Assembly (NCBI GenBank): GCA_000434235.1
Contig: FR892015.1
Coordinates: 44,162-59,653, forward strand
From: Alistipes sp. CAG:268
Lineage (GTDB): Bacteria > Bacteroidota > Bacteroidia > Bacteroidales > Rikenellaceae
Direction of reading: 5' to 3'
DNA length: 15,492 bases
The translations under genes were made by a program, and so were the position numbers. Under the pieces are notes generated by a model, which had not been told where the DNA came from, did not search any database, and saw only the letters and a list, made by a program, of their open reading frames with translations. This document shows, piece by piece, positions 6,784-13,422 of this stretch (the stretch's first letter is position 1; each line of letters begins with the position of its first letter).

Positions 6784-8733
6784 TTAAAACATCTTGACGA
6801 AGACCTCGATGGCCTGGTATTCGGCCATGCCGAGCTGGTCGTAGAGACGCGCCGTGTTCTGCGTGCGCTCCTCGGCGCGCTGCCAGAATTCGCGCGGGTC
6901 ATCGCCCGGGAAGGGCATGATGTCCTTCTGCGAGAGGTGGCGGTAGATGGCGTGCCGCTTCATGATCAGCTCGTCGGGCGAGAGGGGCACGGCCATGTCC
7001 ACCATGCCGAGATCCCACTCCATCCAGGCGCCGCGGTAGAGCCACAGGTGGCACTCCTTCATCCAGTCGTCGTCCTTGACGACCTCGAGGGCGCCCAGTA
7101 CGGCCTCCATGCAGGTACGGTGCGTTCCGTGCGGGTCGGCCAGGTCGCCGGCGGCGTAGATCTGGTGGGGCTTCACCTTGCGCAGCAACTCGACGATGAT
7201 GTTGATGTCCTTCTCGGTGAGCTGGCCCTTCTTGATACCGCCCGTCTCGTAGAACGGGAGGTTGAGGAAGTGGGCGTTTGTGTCGGGATTCAGGCCGAAC
7301 GAGCGTACGGCGGCGCGGGCTTCGGCGCGGCGGATCGAACCCTTCAGGTCGAGCAGGGCGCGCGGTTCGGGCTGGCCCTTCTTCTTGCCGGCGATGATCT
7401 TGCTGACCTCGTCCACATGGTCGCCGTAACCCAGTTCGCGCGAGGTGTCGATGTTTTGCAGCACGACGTCGTCGTGTACGGCCACGTTGCCCGAGGTCTC
7501 ATAGGCCACATGCACGTCGTGTCCCTGCTGTACGAGGCGGATGAACGTTCCGCCCATCGAGATCACGTCGTCATCGGGGTGGGGCGAGAAGATCACCACG
7601 CGTTTCGGGAAGGGCGTCGAGGGCACGGGGCGCGTCGAGTCGTCGGCGTTGGGCTTGCCGCCCGGCCAGCCCGTAATCGTGTGCTGCAGGTCGTTGAATA
7701 CGTCGATGTTGATGCGGTCGTAGGTGCGGCCCTGTTCGAGCAGCTCGCCCAGCGAGTTCTCGATGTAGTCCTTGTAGGTGAGTTTCAGAATCGGCTTCTT
7801 GACCACGCTGCAGAGCCATACGACGGCCTTGCGGACGAACTTCGGGGTCCAGTCGCACGGGCCGACGAGCCACGGCGTCTGTTCGCGCGTGAGCAGCTGT
7901 GCGGCGTTCTCGTCGATCACCACCTCGATGTTCGGGTGGGCCTGGAGGTACGATGCGGGAACCTGTCCCGTGATGTCGCCCTCGACGACGCGCTGTACGA
8001 TGCGTGCCTTGTCCTCGCCCCAGGCCATCAGGATAATCCGGTCGGCGCGCATGATCGTGTCGATGCCCATCGTGATGGCCATCTTGGGCGTGTTCTCCAG
8101 TCCGAAGAAGGTGCCCGACTGGATCTTGCGCGTGTTGTAGGTGAGCTGCACCAGACGGGTGCGCGAGCGTGCGTAGGAGCCGGGCTCGTTGAATCCGACC
8201 TGTCCGTCTTCGCCGACGCCGATGATCATCAGGTCGATCTCGCGTGCCGCCTGATCGTAGGAGGCGCAGTATTCCGATACCTTGTTTTCGGCGATCGTAC
8301 CGTCGGGAATGTGGATATTCTCGGGCAGGATGTCGATGTGGTTGAGGAACTCCTCGTGGATGCGGTAGTTGCGGCTCTGCTGCTCGGACGACTTGATCGG
8401 GTAGAACTCGTCGAGGCTGAAAACGGCGACGTTGCGGAAGCTGATTTGTCCGGCCTTGTGGCGGCGGACCAGTTCGTTGTAGAGTCCCAGCGGGGTGCGG
8501 CCGGTGGTCAGACCCAGCACGAAGGGTTGCATTTCGTCGTAGACGCCGTTCGACGAGTGGGTCTCCTCGTGGTTGCGGATCGCCTTGACAATGGCGTCAG
8601 CCACGTACTGTACGCCGAGATACTCGTTTTCGTAGACGTTCGTGCGGATCTTTTCGTAGCGATGGATGATGTCGCGCGGGGCCGATTCCGCAATCAGGCC
8701 CCCGTCTTTCGGAAGTGAATACTTGTTGTTCAT
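6784..8733 (-). CDS. NagB-like / PIG-L (LmbE) deacetylase fusion protein
   Basis: This 649-residue protein has two parts. Residues about 35-310 are a glucosamine-6-phosphate deaminase-like domain: LGLTTGRTP (73-81), LDEFY with Asp108, and GVGEDGQVGFNEPG (172-185). In the last motif Asp176 and Glu183 are kept, but the His that opens the sugar ring in NagB is Gln178. Residues about 377-600 are a PIG-L/LmbE zinc deacetylase: SPHPDDD (383-389) and DPHGTHR (533-539) supply the expected His385, Asp388 and His538 ligands. This family removes acetyl groups from N-acetylglucosaminyl compounds. The start is ATG 8733; an upstream in-frame start at 8772 adds 13 unlikely residues. It sits between a CBM9-like protein and nagB. 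Similar fusions exist in Bacteroides, from memory. Deacetylation of an amino-sugar phosphate, with the first domain binding it, is my inference. Confidence 0.88.
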   Translation of the reverse strand: MNNKYSLPKDGGLIAESAPRDIIHRYEKIRTNVYENEYLGVQYVADAIVKAIRNHEETHSSNGVYDEMQPFVLGLTTGRTPLGLYNELVRRHKAGQISFRNVAVFSLDEFYPIKSSEQQSRNYRIHEEFLNHIDILPENIHIPDGTIAENKVSEYCASYDQAAREIDLMIIGVGEDGQVGFNEPGSYARSRTRLVQLTYNTRKIQSGTFFGLENTPKMAITMGIDTIMRADRIILMAWGEDKARIVQRVVEGDITGQVPASYLQAHPNIEVVIDENAAQLLTREQTPWLVGPCDWTPKFVRKAVVWLCSVVKKPILKLTYKDYIENSLGELLEQGRTYDRINIDVFNDLQHTITGWPGGKPNADDSTRPVPSTPFPKRVVIFSPHPDDDVISMGGTFIRLVQQGHDVHVAYETSGNVAVHDDVVLQNIDTSRELGYGDHVDEVSKIIAGKKKGQPEPRALLDLKGSIRRAEARAAVRSFGLNPDTNAHFLNLPFYETGGIKKGQLTEKDINIIVELLRKVKPHQIYAAGDLADPHGTHRTCMEAVLGALEVVKDDDWMKECHLWLYRGAWMEWDLGMVDMAVPLSPDELIMKRHAIYRHLSQKDIMPFPGDDPREFWQRAEERTQNTARLYDQLGMAEYQAIEVFVKMF

Positions 8734-8782
8734 ATGATTTGTTTTTGTTGCGATCATTCTTATTTCATGCAACTTCGCCTTA

Positions 8783-9427
8783 TCATTCGCCGAATCGCAC
8801 CTGTGCGAAGAATTCCGGGCGGTGGAAGTCCGGTTTTTCGGTGCGGATCGGCTGCCACGAGAGGAAATGCGGGTGCGAGAGTTCGTCGCCGCATTTGAAG
8901 AGGTTCATGCGGGCCTCGACGCCGCTCCAGTCCTCGATCCGGTGGCGGAAGAGCGCACGGGGCGGGATGGCCAGTACTACATGCCAGCGGTTGTCGCCCT
9001 CGCGCTCGGCAAAGGGTTCGCCGGGCAGCGACGTGCGCCGCAGGATCCCTCCCAGCGTCTCGGGCGAGGCGTGTTCGGCCTCAGTGCGCGATTTGCGGGC
9101 GCCGAGCAGCAGCCGTCCGATGCAGGTGGTCTCGAAGTTGTAGTAGAGCCCCTGGTCGGGTGCGATGAAGAACTCCACGCACGAATCGGTCCAGACCCGT
9201 CCGTTGTCTTCGGTGACGCGGGCCGCCGTGTAGCGTTCGGCCACGTCGAAGCGCAGCATCAGGTAGTCGCCCGTGTGGAACATCCGGAACGTCACCTCGG
9301 GGGCGTAGGGGTACTCTTCGGCCCAGTTGCAGCAGGCGATCCGGCAGGGCTCTATTCCCTCGAACGCCCGGTCTACGGCCGCCGCATCCTCGGGACGGAT
9401 GCCGTTGATCTTTCGGATTTCCATCAT
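8783..9427 (-). CDS. CBM9-like (carbohydrate-binding family 9-like) protein
   Basis: This 214-residue protein resembles the family 9-like carbohydrate-binding/DOMON-type beta-sandwich proteins found in Bacteroidetes. Visible hallmarks are a strand with YLMLRFDVAE, then VWTDSCVEFFIAP, then YYNFETTCIGRLLLG, and a W-H-V-V-L-AIPP segment. The end, with NLFKCGDELSHPHFLSW, is typical of these proteins. There is no signal peptide, so unlike most CBM9 modules it should be cytoplasmic. Its start may be ATG 9427 or 9424. It begins four bases after the stop of the NahK-like kinase, so the two are tightly co-expressed, and the fusion gene follows after 49 bases. Binding of a sugar or sugar phosphate handled by the operon is possible but not shown. 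Confidence 0.8.
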   Translation of the reverse strand: MMEIRKINGIRPEDAAAVDRAFEGIEPCRIACCNWAEEYPYAPEVTFRMFHTGDYLMLRFDVAERYTAARVTEDNGRVWTDSCVEFFIAPDQGLYYNFETTCIGRLLLGARKSRTEAEHASPETLGGILRRTSLPGEPFAEREGDNRWHVVLAIPPRALFRHRIEDWSGVEARMNLFKCGDELSHPHFLSWQPIRTEKPDFHRPEFFAQVRFGE

Positions 9428-9431
9428 GTCG

Positions 9432-10529
9432 TTATCTGTATTTTGCGGCCGTCTCCCGGACGATGCGGCACATCTCCGGGTACTGCTCCTCCATGCTCTG
9501 CAGCAACTTGTATTGGGCGTGCGTGCGCACGAGGTTGTGATCCGCGTATTTCGTCTTGTAGTACTTGTCTCCGTCGATGTAGTCCATCAGGAAGCGCAGC
9601 ACCTGTTCGTAGGTGATGTAGCGAGCCGAGAAGGCCAGGTGGTCGATTTCGGCCTGGCAGAGCTGCGGAGCCCGCTGCGAGAGGTAGCCGTCGGTGTAGG
9701 CCGCGAACATCTCGATCGACATGCTCACGCGCCCCAGGTCGCGGTCGTCCTCGTCTCCCGTGTTGCAGTAGGAGCGGATGGCGTCGCCGAAGTCGTTGAG
9801 CGACGTGGAGTTCATCACCGTATCGAGGTCGATGGCGCACAGGACACGGCCCTCCCTGTCGAAGAGGATGTTGTTGATCTTCGTGTCGTTGTGCGTCACG
9901 CGGGTTGGGATCGTACCGTTTTCGACCAGTGCCCAGAATGCGAGCATCTCCTCGCGGCGCGACTCGATCCAGCCGATCTCCTCGGAGAGCTCGCGGCAGC
10001 GTCCGGCGGCGTCGCGTGCGATCGCCTCGTCCCACTGTACGAAGCGGTGGCGGATGTTGTGGAATCCCTTGATCGTCTCGGCCAGCGGCTCGGTGAAGTC
10101 TGCCAACTGGGCCTGGAACTTGCCGATTCCTTCGCCGCCCTTGCGGGCCAGTTCGGGCGAATCGGCCTTGTTGTAGGCGATCGTGTCGGCGATGAAGACC
10201 GTCACGGCCCAGAATTCTCCGGCCTCGTCTTCATAACAGAGTTTTCCGTCATGGGTCGGGACCACGGTCATCGCTTCGCGCATCGGGTCGCCGCCTTCGG
10301 CGATGACCTGACGGCGGATGTGCTCGGTGACCTTGCGTATGTTCTCCATCATGGCCGGGACGTCGGGGAAGATCTCCTTGTTCTTGCGTTGGAGGATGTA
10401 GTCCGGTGCATCGCCCTGCGTGCGGACGATGAACGTGTCGTTGATGAATCCCTCGCCCAGCGAGTCGATGGAGGCGATGGCGCCCTCGAGTGCGAATTGC
10501 TCCGCGATTTTCTTCAAAGCTTCCTTCAT
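9432..10529 (-). CDS. APH-fold sugar kinase, N-acetylhexosamine 1-kinase-like
   Basis: This 365-residue kinase has the aminoglycoside phosphotransferase fold. The catalytic loop is HNDTKINN (213-220) with base Asp215, and the metal-binding IDLDTVM (233-239) follows. The N-lobe has GEGFINDTFIV (25-35) as nucleotide loop and YILQRKN (44-50) with the ATP-contacting Lys/Arg. These motifs resemble NahK of bifidobacteria, which phosphorylates GlcNAc or GalNAc at C1 to feed nucleotide-sugar salvage. The length also fits NahK-like proteins. An antibiotic-resistance role is unlikely given the operon: CBM9-like protein, NagB/PIG-L fusion and NagB. It is the first gene, with a good promoter at 10569-10599. 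The exact sugar and the phosphorylated carbon are not determined. Confidence 0.82.
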   Translation of the reverse strand: MKEALKKIAEQFALEGAIASIDSLGEGFINDTFIVRTQGDAPDYILQRKNKEIFPDVPAMMENIRKVTEHIRRQVIAEGGDPMREAMTVVPTHDGKLCYEDEAGEFWAVTVFIADTIAYNKADSPELARKGGEGIGKFQAQLADFTEPLAETIKGFHNIRHRFVQWDEAIARDAAGRCRELSEEIGWIESRREEMLAFWALVENGTIPTRVTHNDTKINNILFDREGRVLCAIDLDTVMNSTSLNDFGDAIRSYCNTGDEDDRDLGRVSMSIEMFAAYTDGYLSQRAPQLCQAEIDHLAFSARYITYEQVLRFLMDYIDGDKYYKTKYADHNLVRTHAQYKLLQSMEEQYPEMCRIVRETAAKYR

Positions 10530-10568
10530 GTTGTTTGATTAGGTTGTTTGTGCATATTCGCGCACCAT

Positions 10569-10599
10569 CAAAGGTACTAAAAGGAACGCACAAATGCAA
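10569..10599 (-). promoter_or_regulatory. Promoter of the amino-sugar operon
   Basis: On minus, TACCTTTG (10576-10569) matches TAnnTTTG, with a TTG at 10599-10597 as -33 element 20 bases upstream. A start near 10563 would leave a leader of about 33 bases before the kinase ATG. It follows directly after the manA terminator, so the operon is an independent transcript. Confidence 0.7.
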
Positions 10600-10610
10600 C
10601 CCGGGATTGT

Positions 10611-10641
10611 AAAAATCCTGTCTTTCTCATTGAAAGACGGG
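10611..10641 (-). terminator. Terminator of the ROK kinase-manA operon
   Basis: CCTGTCTTTC (10617-10626) pairs with GAAAGACGGG (10632-10641), with one G-U pair and a 5-base loop. On minus the stem is followed by ATTTTTAC. It begins 41 bases after the manA stop. Confidence 0.75.
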
Positions 10642-10682
10642 AAAATGAGAGGCTTCGCACGATGTGTACACCCTGTATGGAA

Positions 10683-11648
10683 TCAGCGTATGCAGCTCGT
10701 CAGGAACTTGGCACCGCCTTCGGGTTCGATGCGGAGAGTCCGGGCCGATGCCGGGACGAGCACCGTTTCGCCCTGGTGTACCGGCATCGGGTCGCCTCCG
10801 TCGGTGCTGAGGGTGGCGTGTCCGCCCATGCAGATCACCACGAGGAACGAGTCGAGCGACGAAAGGTCGATCGTGCGGGCCTGCGTGAGGTCGTAGAGCG
10901 TCGTGGTGAAATAGGGGCACGATACGAGTTCCACGCCGCAGTTCTGCGCCGGGATGTAGTGCGTGCGGTAGTCGGGCAGCACGGTGTAGTCGATGGCCTC
11001 CTTGGCCAGTTCGGTGTGCAGCTCGCGGGTGTTTCCGTTGGCATCGCGGCGATTGAAGTCGTAGATGCGGTAGGTGATGTCCGACGTCTGCTGGATCTCG
11101 GCGATGAAGGCGCCGGCGCCGATCGAGTGGACGCGGCCGGCCGGGAGGAAGAAGACGTCGCCCGGGCGGATGGCATAGTCGGCCAGGATGTCGGTGATGG
11201 TGTTGTCCTCGACGCTGGCGGCGTACTCCTCGGGGGTTACCTGCTTCGAGAATCCCGAGCGGAGGTGTGCCCCCTCGGCCGTATCGACGACATACCACAT
11301 CTCGGTCTTGCCCTTCGAGTGGTGGCGCTGTTCGGCCAGTTCGTCGTTCGGATGTACCTGGATCGAGAGGTCCTGCTGTGCGTCGATGAACTTGATGAGC
11401 AGCGGGAACTCCTCGCCGAAGCGTTCGAAGTTGGCCTTGCCCAGAAGCGCGGCGCCGTGGCGGGCGATCAGCTGCGGAAGCGTCGTTCCGGCTTCGGGAC
11501 CTTCGGCTACGACCGATTCGTTGCCCTTGACGCCCGAAAGCTCCCAGCTTTCGCCCACCTGTTTCTGGTCGGAAGCGATCTGCTTGTAGGGTACGATCTT
11601 CTCGCCGCCCCAGATGGTCGATTTCAGAATGGGTTTGAACTTGTACAT
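10683..11648 (-). CDS. manA: Mannose-6-phosphate isomerase, type I (cupin)
   Basis: This enzyme interconverts mannose-6-phosphate and fructose-6-phosphate in the cytoplasm, linking mannose use to glycolysis and to GDP-mannose synthesis. The 321 residues match the short bacterial type I form. The zinc ligands are visible: SIQVHP gives Gln97 and His99, KTEMWY gives Glu116, and GRVHSIGAG gives His174. A start of MYKFKPILKSTIWGG is typical. It lies 24 bases after the ROK kinase, which would provide its substrate if it phosphorylates mannose. It is followed by a terminator at 10611-10641. Confidence 0.95.
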   Translation of the reverse strand: MYKFKPILKSTIWGGEKIVPYKQIASDQKQVGESWELSGVKGNESVVAEGPEAGTTLPQLIARHGAALLGKANFERFGEEFPLLIKFIDAQQDLSIQVHPNDELAEQRHHSKGKTEMWYVVDTAEGAHLRSGFSKQVTPEEYAASVEDNTITDILADYAIRPGDVFFLPAGRVHSIGAGAFIAEIQQTSDITYRIYDFNRRDANGNTRELHTELAKEAIDYTVLPDYRTHYIPAQNCGVELVSCPYFTTTLYDLTQARTIDLSSLDSFLVVICMGGHATLSTDGGDPMPVHQGETVLVPASARTLRIEPEGGAKFLTSCIR

Positions 11649-11672
11649 GGTTGTGCTATTCGTTTGTTCGTG

Positions 11673-12779
11673 CTATTGTTTCTGTGCGTCGAGCTGGCTC
11701 AGCGCGAAGGCGTAGGCGCCGACCGAGATGGCCTGGCTGGCCCCCAGCTTCGAGATCATGACGCCGATGCGTTTCTGCGGGTCGTAGGCCACGTAGCGGT
11801 CCGTACCATAGACCTTCAGGGGACGCTGTGCGCCCTTGGCGAATTCGCGGAACTCCTCCTCGTTGTCCAGGTCATAGACCTGCATCTGCACGCGGTTGAG
11901 CTCTTCGCCCTGGATCGTGTGCATCTTGCCGCGCAGCTCCTTCAGCAGGCTCGGCATGATGTACTTGCGGGCTGCCGTGATGCCGCCGCCGATGACGATC
12001 AGTCCGTCGATGAGCGTAACGGCCGTAGCCATGGCGTCGCCGGCGATCTCGCCCAGTTCGGCGAATGCCTTTTTGGCGGCTTCACGGTCTCCGGGGCGCG
12101 TGCCGTCGGCGATCTCGCAGATCTCCTTGGGCTCGAACGTGTGGTTCACGTCGCCCGAAGCCTCGGCATAGACACGCTTGATGGCGCGCACGGCCACACC
12201 CTCCTCGACGATCACATCGGGCATTTTCTTGTGCCGCAGGCAGAAGGTTTCGACGCAGGAGTTGTCGCCGCGGTTGAGGCGGTTGTCCACGACGATGCCG
12301 ACGCCGAATCCCGTGCCGAAGGTGTATCCGACGAGGTTCCTGTACTTTTTCGGGCTTCCGAGCGCCTCGAGACGGGCGTTTACCTCGGGCAGTGCGCCGC
12401 CGAGGGCCTCGCCGTAGGCAAACAGGTCACCGTCGTTGTTGATGAAGACCGGGATGCCGAACTTGGCCTCGAGGAAGGGGCCGAGAGCCACACCTTCGCG
12501 GAACGAGGGGAAGTTGGGCAGGTAGCCGCCGATGATGCCGTTCGGATAGTCGGCCGGGCCGGGGAAGGCGAAGCTGATGGCCACGGGTTTGGTGTCGAGT
12601 TTGTCGATGATGGCCGTGAAGCCCTCGACCATGGTCGCCAGGCACCGGTCCAGATCCTCGGCATGCGAGGGGAGGGTGATCGGCTCCACGATGAATTTGT
12701 TGGCCTGCATGGCGCCGAAGACCAGATTCGTGCCGCCTGCATCGAGGGTGATGACCACCCGGTTGTCGTAGCTGTACAT
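11673..12779 (-). CDS. ROK-family sugar kinase (glucokinase/hexokinase type)
   Basis: This 368-residue protein is a ROK kinase without a DNA-binding domain. It has the phosphate loop LDAGGTN (12-18), FPGPADYPNG (72-81), NNDGD with catalytic Asp116, a GYTFGTGFGVGIVVD segment (151-165), and a late GLIVIGGGI adenosine motif. The CxCGxxGC zinc motif of typical ROK proteins is absent. At that place there is DNSCVETFCLRHKKM (172-186), with two Cys and a His in a different arrangement. It is co-transcribed with manA (24-base gap), so mannose or N-acetylmannosamine is a fair guess. Bacteroides fragilis RokA, a ROK hexokinase with broad sugar range, shows glucose and GlcNAc are also possible. It has a very good promoter at 12902-12933. 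Confidence 0.88.
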   Translation of the reverse strand: MYSYDNRVVITLDAGGTNLVFGAMQANKFIVEPITLPSHAEDLDRCLATMVEGFTAIIDKLDTKPVAISFAFPGPADYPNGIIGGYLPNFPSFREGVALGPFLEAKFGIPVFINNDGDLFAYGEALGGALPEVNARLEALGSPKKYRNLVGYTFGTGFGVGIVVDNRLNRGDNSCVETFCLRHKKMPDVIVEEGVAVRAIKRVYAEASGDVNHTFEPKEICEIADGTRPGDREAAKKAFAELGEIAGDAMATAVTLIDGLIVIGGGITAARKYIMPSLLKELRGKMHTIQGEELNRVQMQVYDLDNEEEFREFAKGAQRPLKVYGTDRYVAYDPQKRIGVMISKLGASQAISVGAYAFALSQLDAQKQ

Positions 12780-12901
12780 ATGTTGCGATGTTTTTCGGTT
12801 GATCGTGTTCGGGAGAGGAGTGCCGGGCGGTCACAGCATGTCGGAGGAGTCGGCACACAACCCTCCCGACGCTCTGTCGTCAAGCGCCTCATTTCCGGAC
12901 A

Positions 12902-12933
12902 CAAAATTATTTAAAAATATCCGGATTATCAAA
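12902..12933 (-). promoter_or_regulatory. Promoter of the ROK kinase-manA operon
   Basis: On minus, TTTG (12933-12930) and TAATTTTG (12909-12902) are exact -33 and -7 Bacteroidetes elements separated by 20 bases. The predicted start near 12896 leaves a leader of about 115 bases, long enough to hold regulation; I see no known riboswitch in it. Confidence 0.75.
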
Positions 12934-13203
12934 CCCTCCGGTAAATTTTGCGGCGGTTGTCGCTTGCGTGCATGCTGCGCAAACCCGCGCGCGGCGCACG
13001 AAATGTAGAGGGTGCAGGATGTGCGGCGATCCGTACACGGATTTCCTTTTTCTCGGGGGAGGGATTTCGGAACGCCGGTGATGCGAAATTTGAGGGATCC
13101 GTGCGGTTCGGGTTTCTTGCGATGGGGTGTTGCGGGGAGATTCGTGCGGGGCCGGGCGGATTCGGGAAATTCCGACGGTGGCACGAGTTCGGGAAAGATA
13201 AAA
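12934..13203. other. Non-coding GC-rich stretch, no gene seen
   Basis: With the leader and promoter to its left and the tRNA terminator to its right, the gene-free gap is 12780-13240. In the middle part I find only short GC-rich structure, such as ATCCGT/ACGGAT arms at 13030-13043. Frames that stay open here on either strand run through the tRNA or have no recognisable protein, so I call none. Confidence 0.5.
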
Positions 13204-13240
13204 AAAGAAAAAGATCCGATTCTTATCGGATCTTTTTCTT
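13204..13240 (-). terminator. Terminator of tRNA-Lys
   Basis: GATCCGAT (13213-13220) pairs with ATCGGATC (13225-13232) around a 4-base loop, extended by A-rich/T-rich flanks to about 13204-13240. On minus a T-rich run follows. It starts immediately at the encoded CCA end of the tRNA. Confidence 0.9.
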
Positions 13241-13316
13241 TGGTACCCCCCCAGGGGCTCGAACCCTGGACCCCAACATTAAGAGTGTCGTGCTCTACCA
13301 ACTGAGCTAGAGAGGC
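13241..13316 (-). tRNA. tRNA-Lys (anticodon CTT)
   Basis: The minus strand folds into a full 76-base cloverleaf with encoded CCA. The parts are acceptor GCCTCTC/GGGGGGT, D-arm GCTC-AGTTGGTA-GAGC, anticodon arm CGACA-CTCTTAA-TGTTG with anticodon CTT (reads AAG, Lys), variable GGGTC, and T-arm CAGGG-TTCGAGC-CCCTG. The acceptor stem has three G-U pairs (1-72, 4-69 and 6-67), which is more than usual; the other stems pair fully. It has its own promoter and terminator. Confidence 0.96.
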
Positions 13317-13341
13317 ATCAATCATTTCCTGATTGCGAGTG

Positions 13342-13372
13342 CAAAGGTAGCTATAATTTTGATATCTCCAAA
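13342..13372 (-). promoter_or_regulatory. Promoter of tRNA-Lys
   Basis: On minus, TTTG (13372-13369) and TACCTTTG (13349-13342) are exact Bacteroidetes -33 and -7 elements with a 19-base spacer. The start would be near 13336, about 20 bases before the mature tRNA. The upstream A-tracts at 13373-13409 could serve as an UP-like element. Confidence 0.8.
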
Positions 13373-13422
13373 AAAAATCGAGAAAAAAATCAAAAAAAAG
13401 TAAAAAAAACTGTTTTTTGCCC

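Noticed and set aside
6733..8718. Very long plus-strand open frame opposite the NagB/PIG-L fusion gene
   Set aside because: It is the antisense of a GC-rich coding region. The product is Val/Asp/Arg-rich with no domain, while the minus strand has clear catalytic motifs.
9432..10529. Possible aminoglycoside resistance gene
   Set aside because: The APH fold is shared with sugar kinases; the NahK-like HNDTKINN loop and the amino-sugar operon point to metabolism.
10662..12914. A 750-codon plus-strand open frame across manA and the ROK kinase
   Set aside because: It is antisense to two well-supported genes and crosses their operon boundary; no family resemblance.
12831..13325. Long minus-strand frame reading through the tRNA region
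   Set aside because: Its N-terminal part is simply the tRNA-Lys gene and its terminator translated; the rest is GC-rich intergenic sequence.
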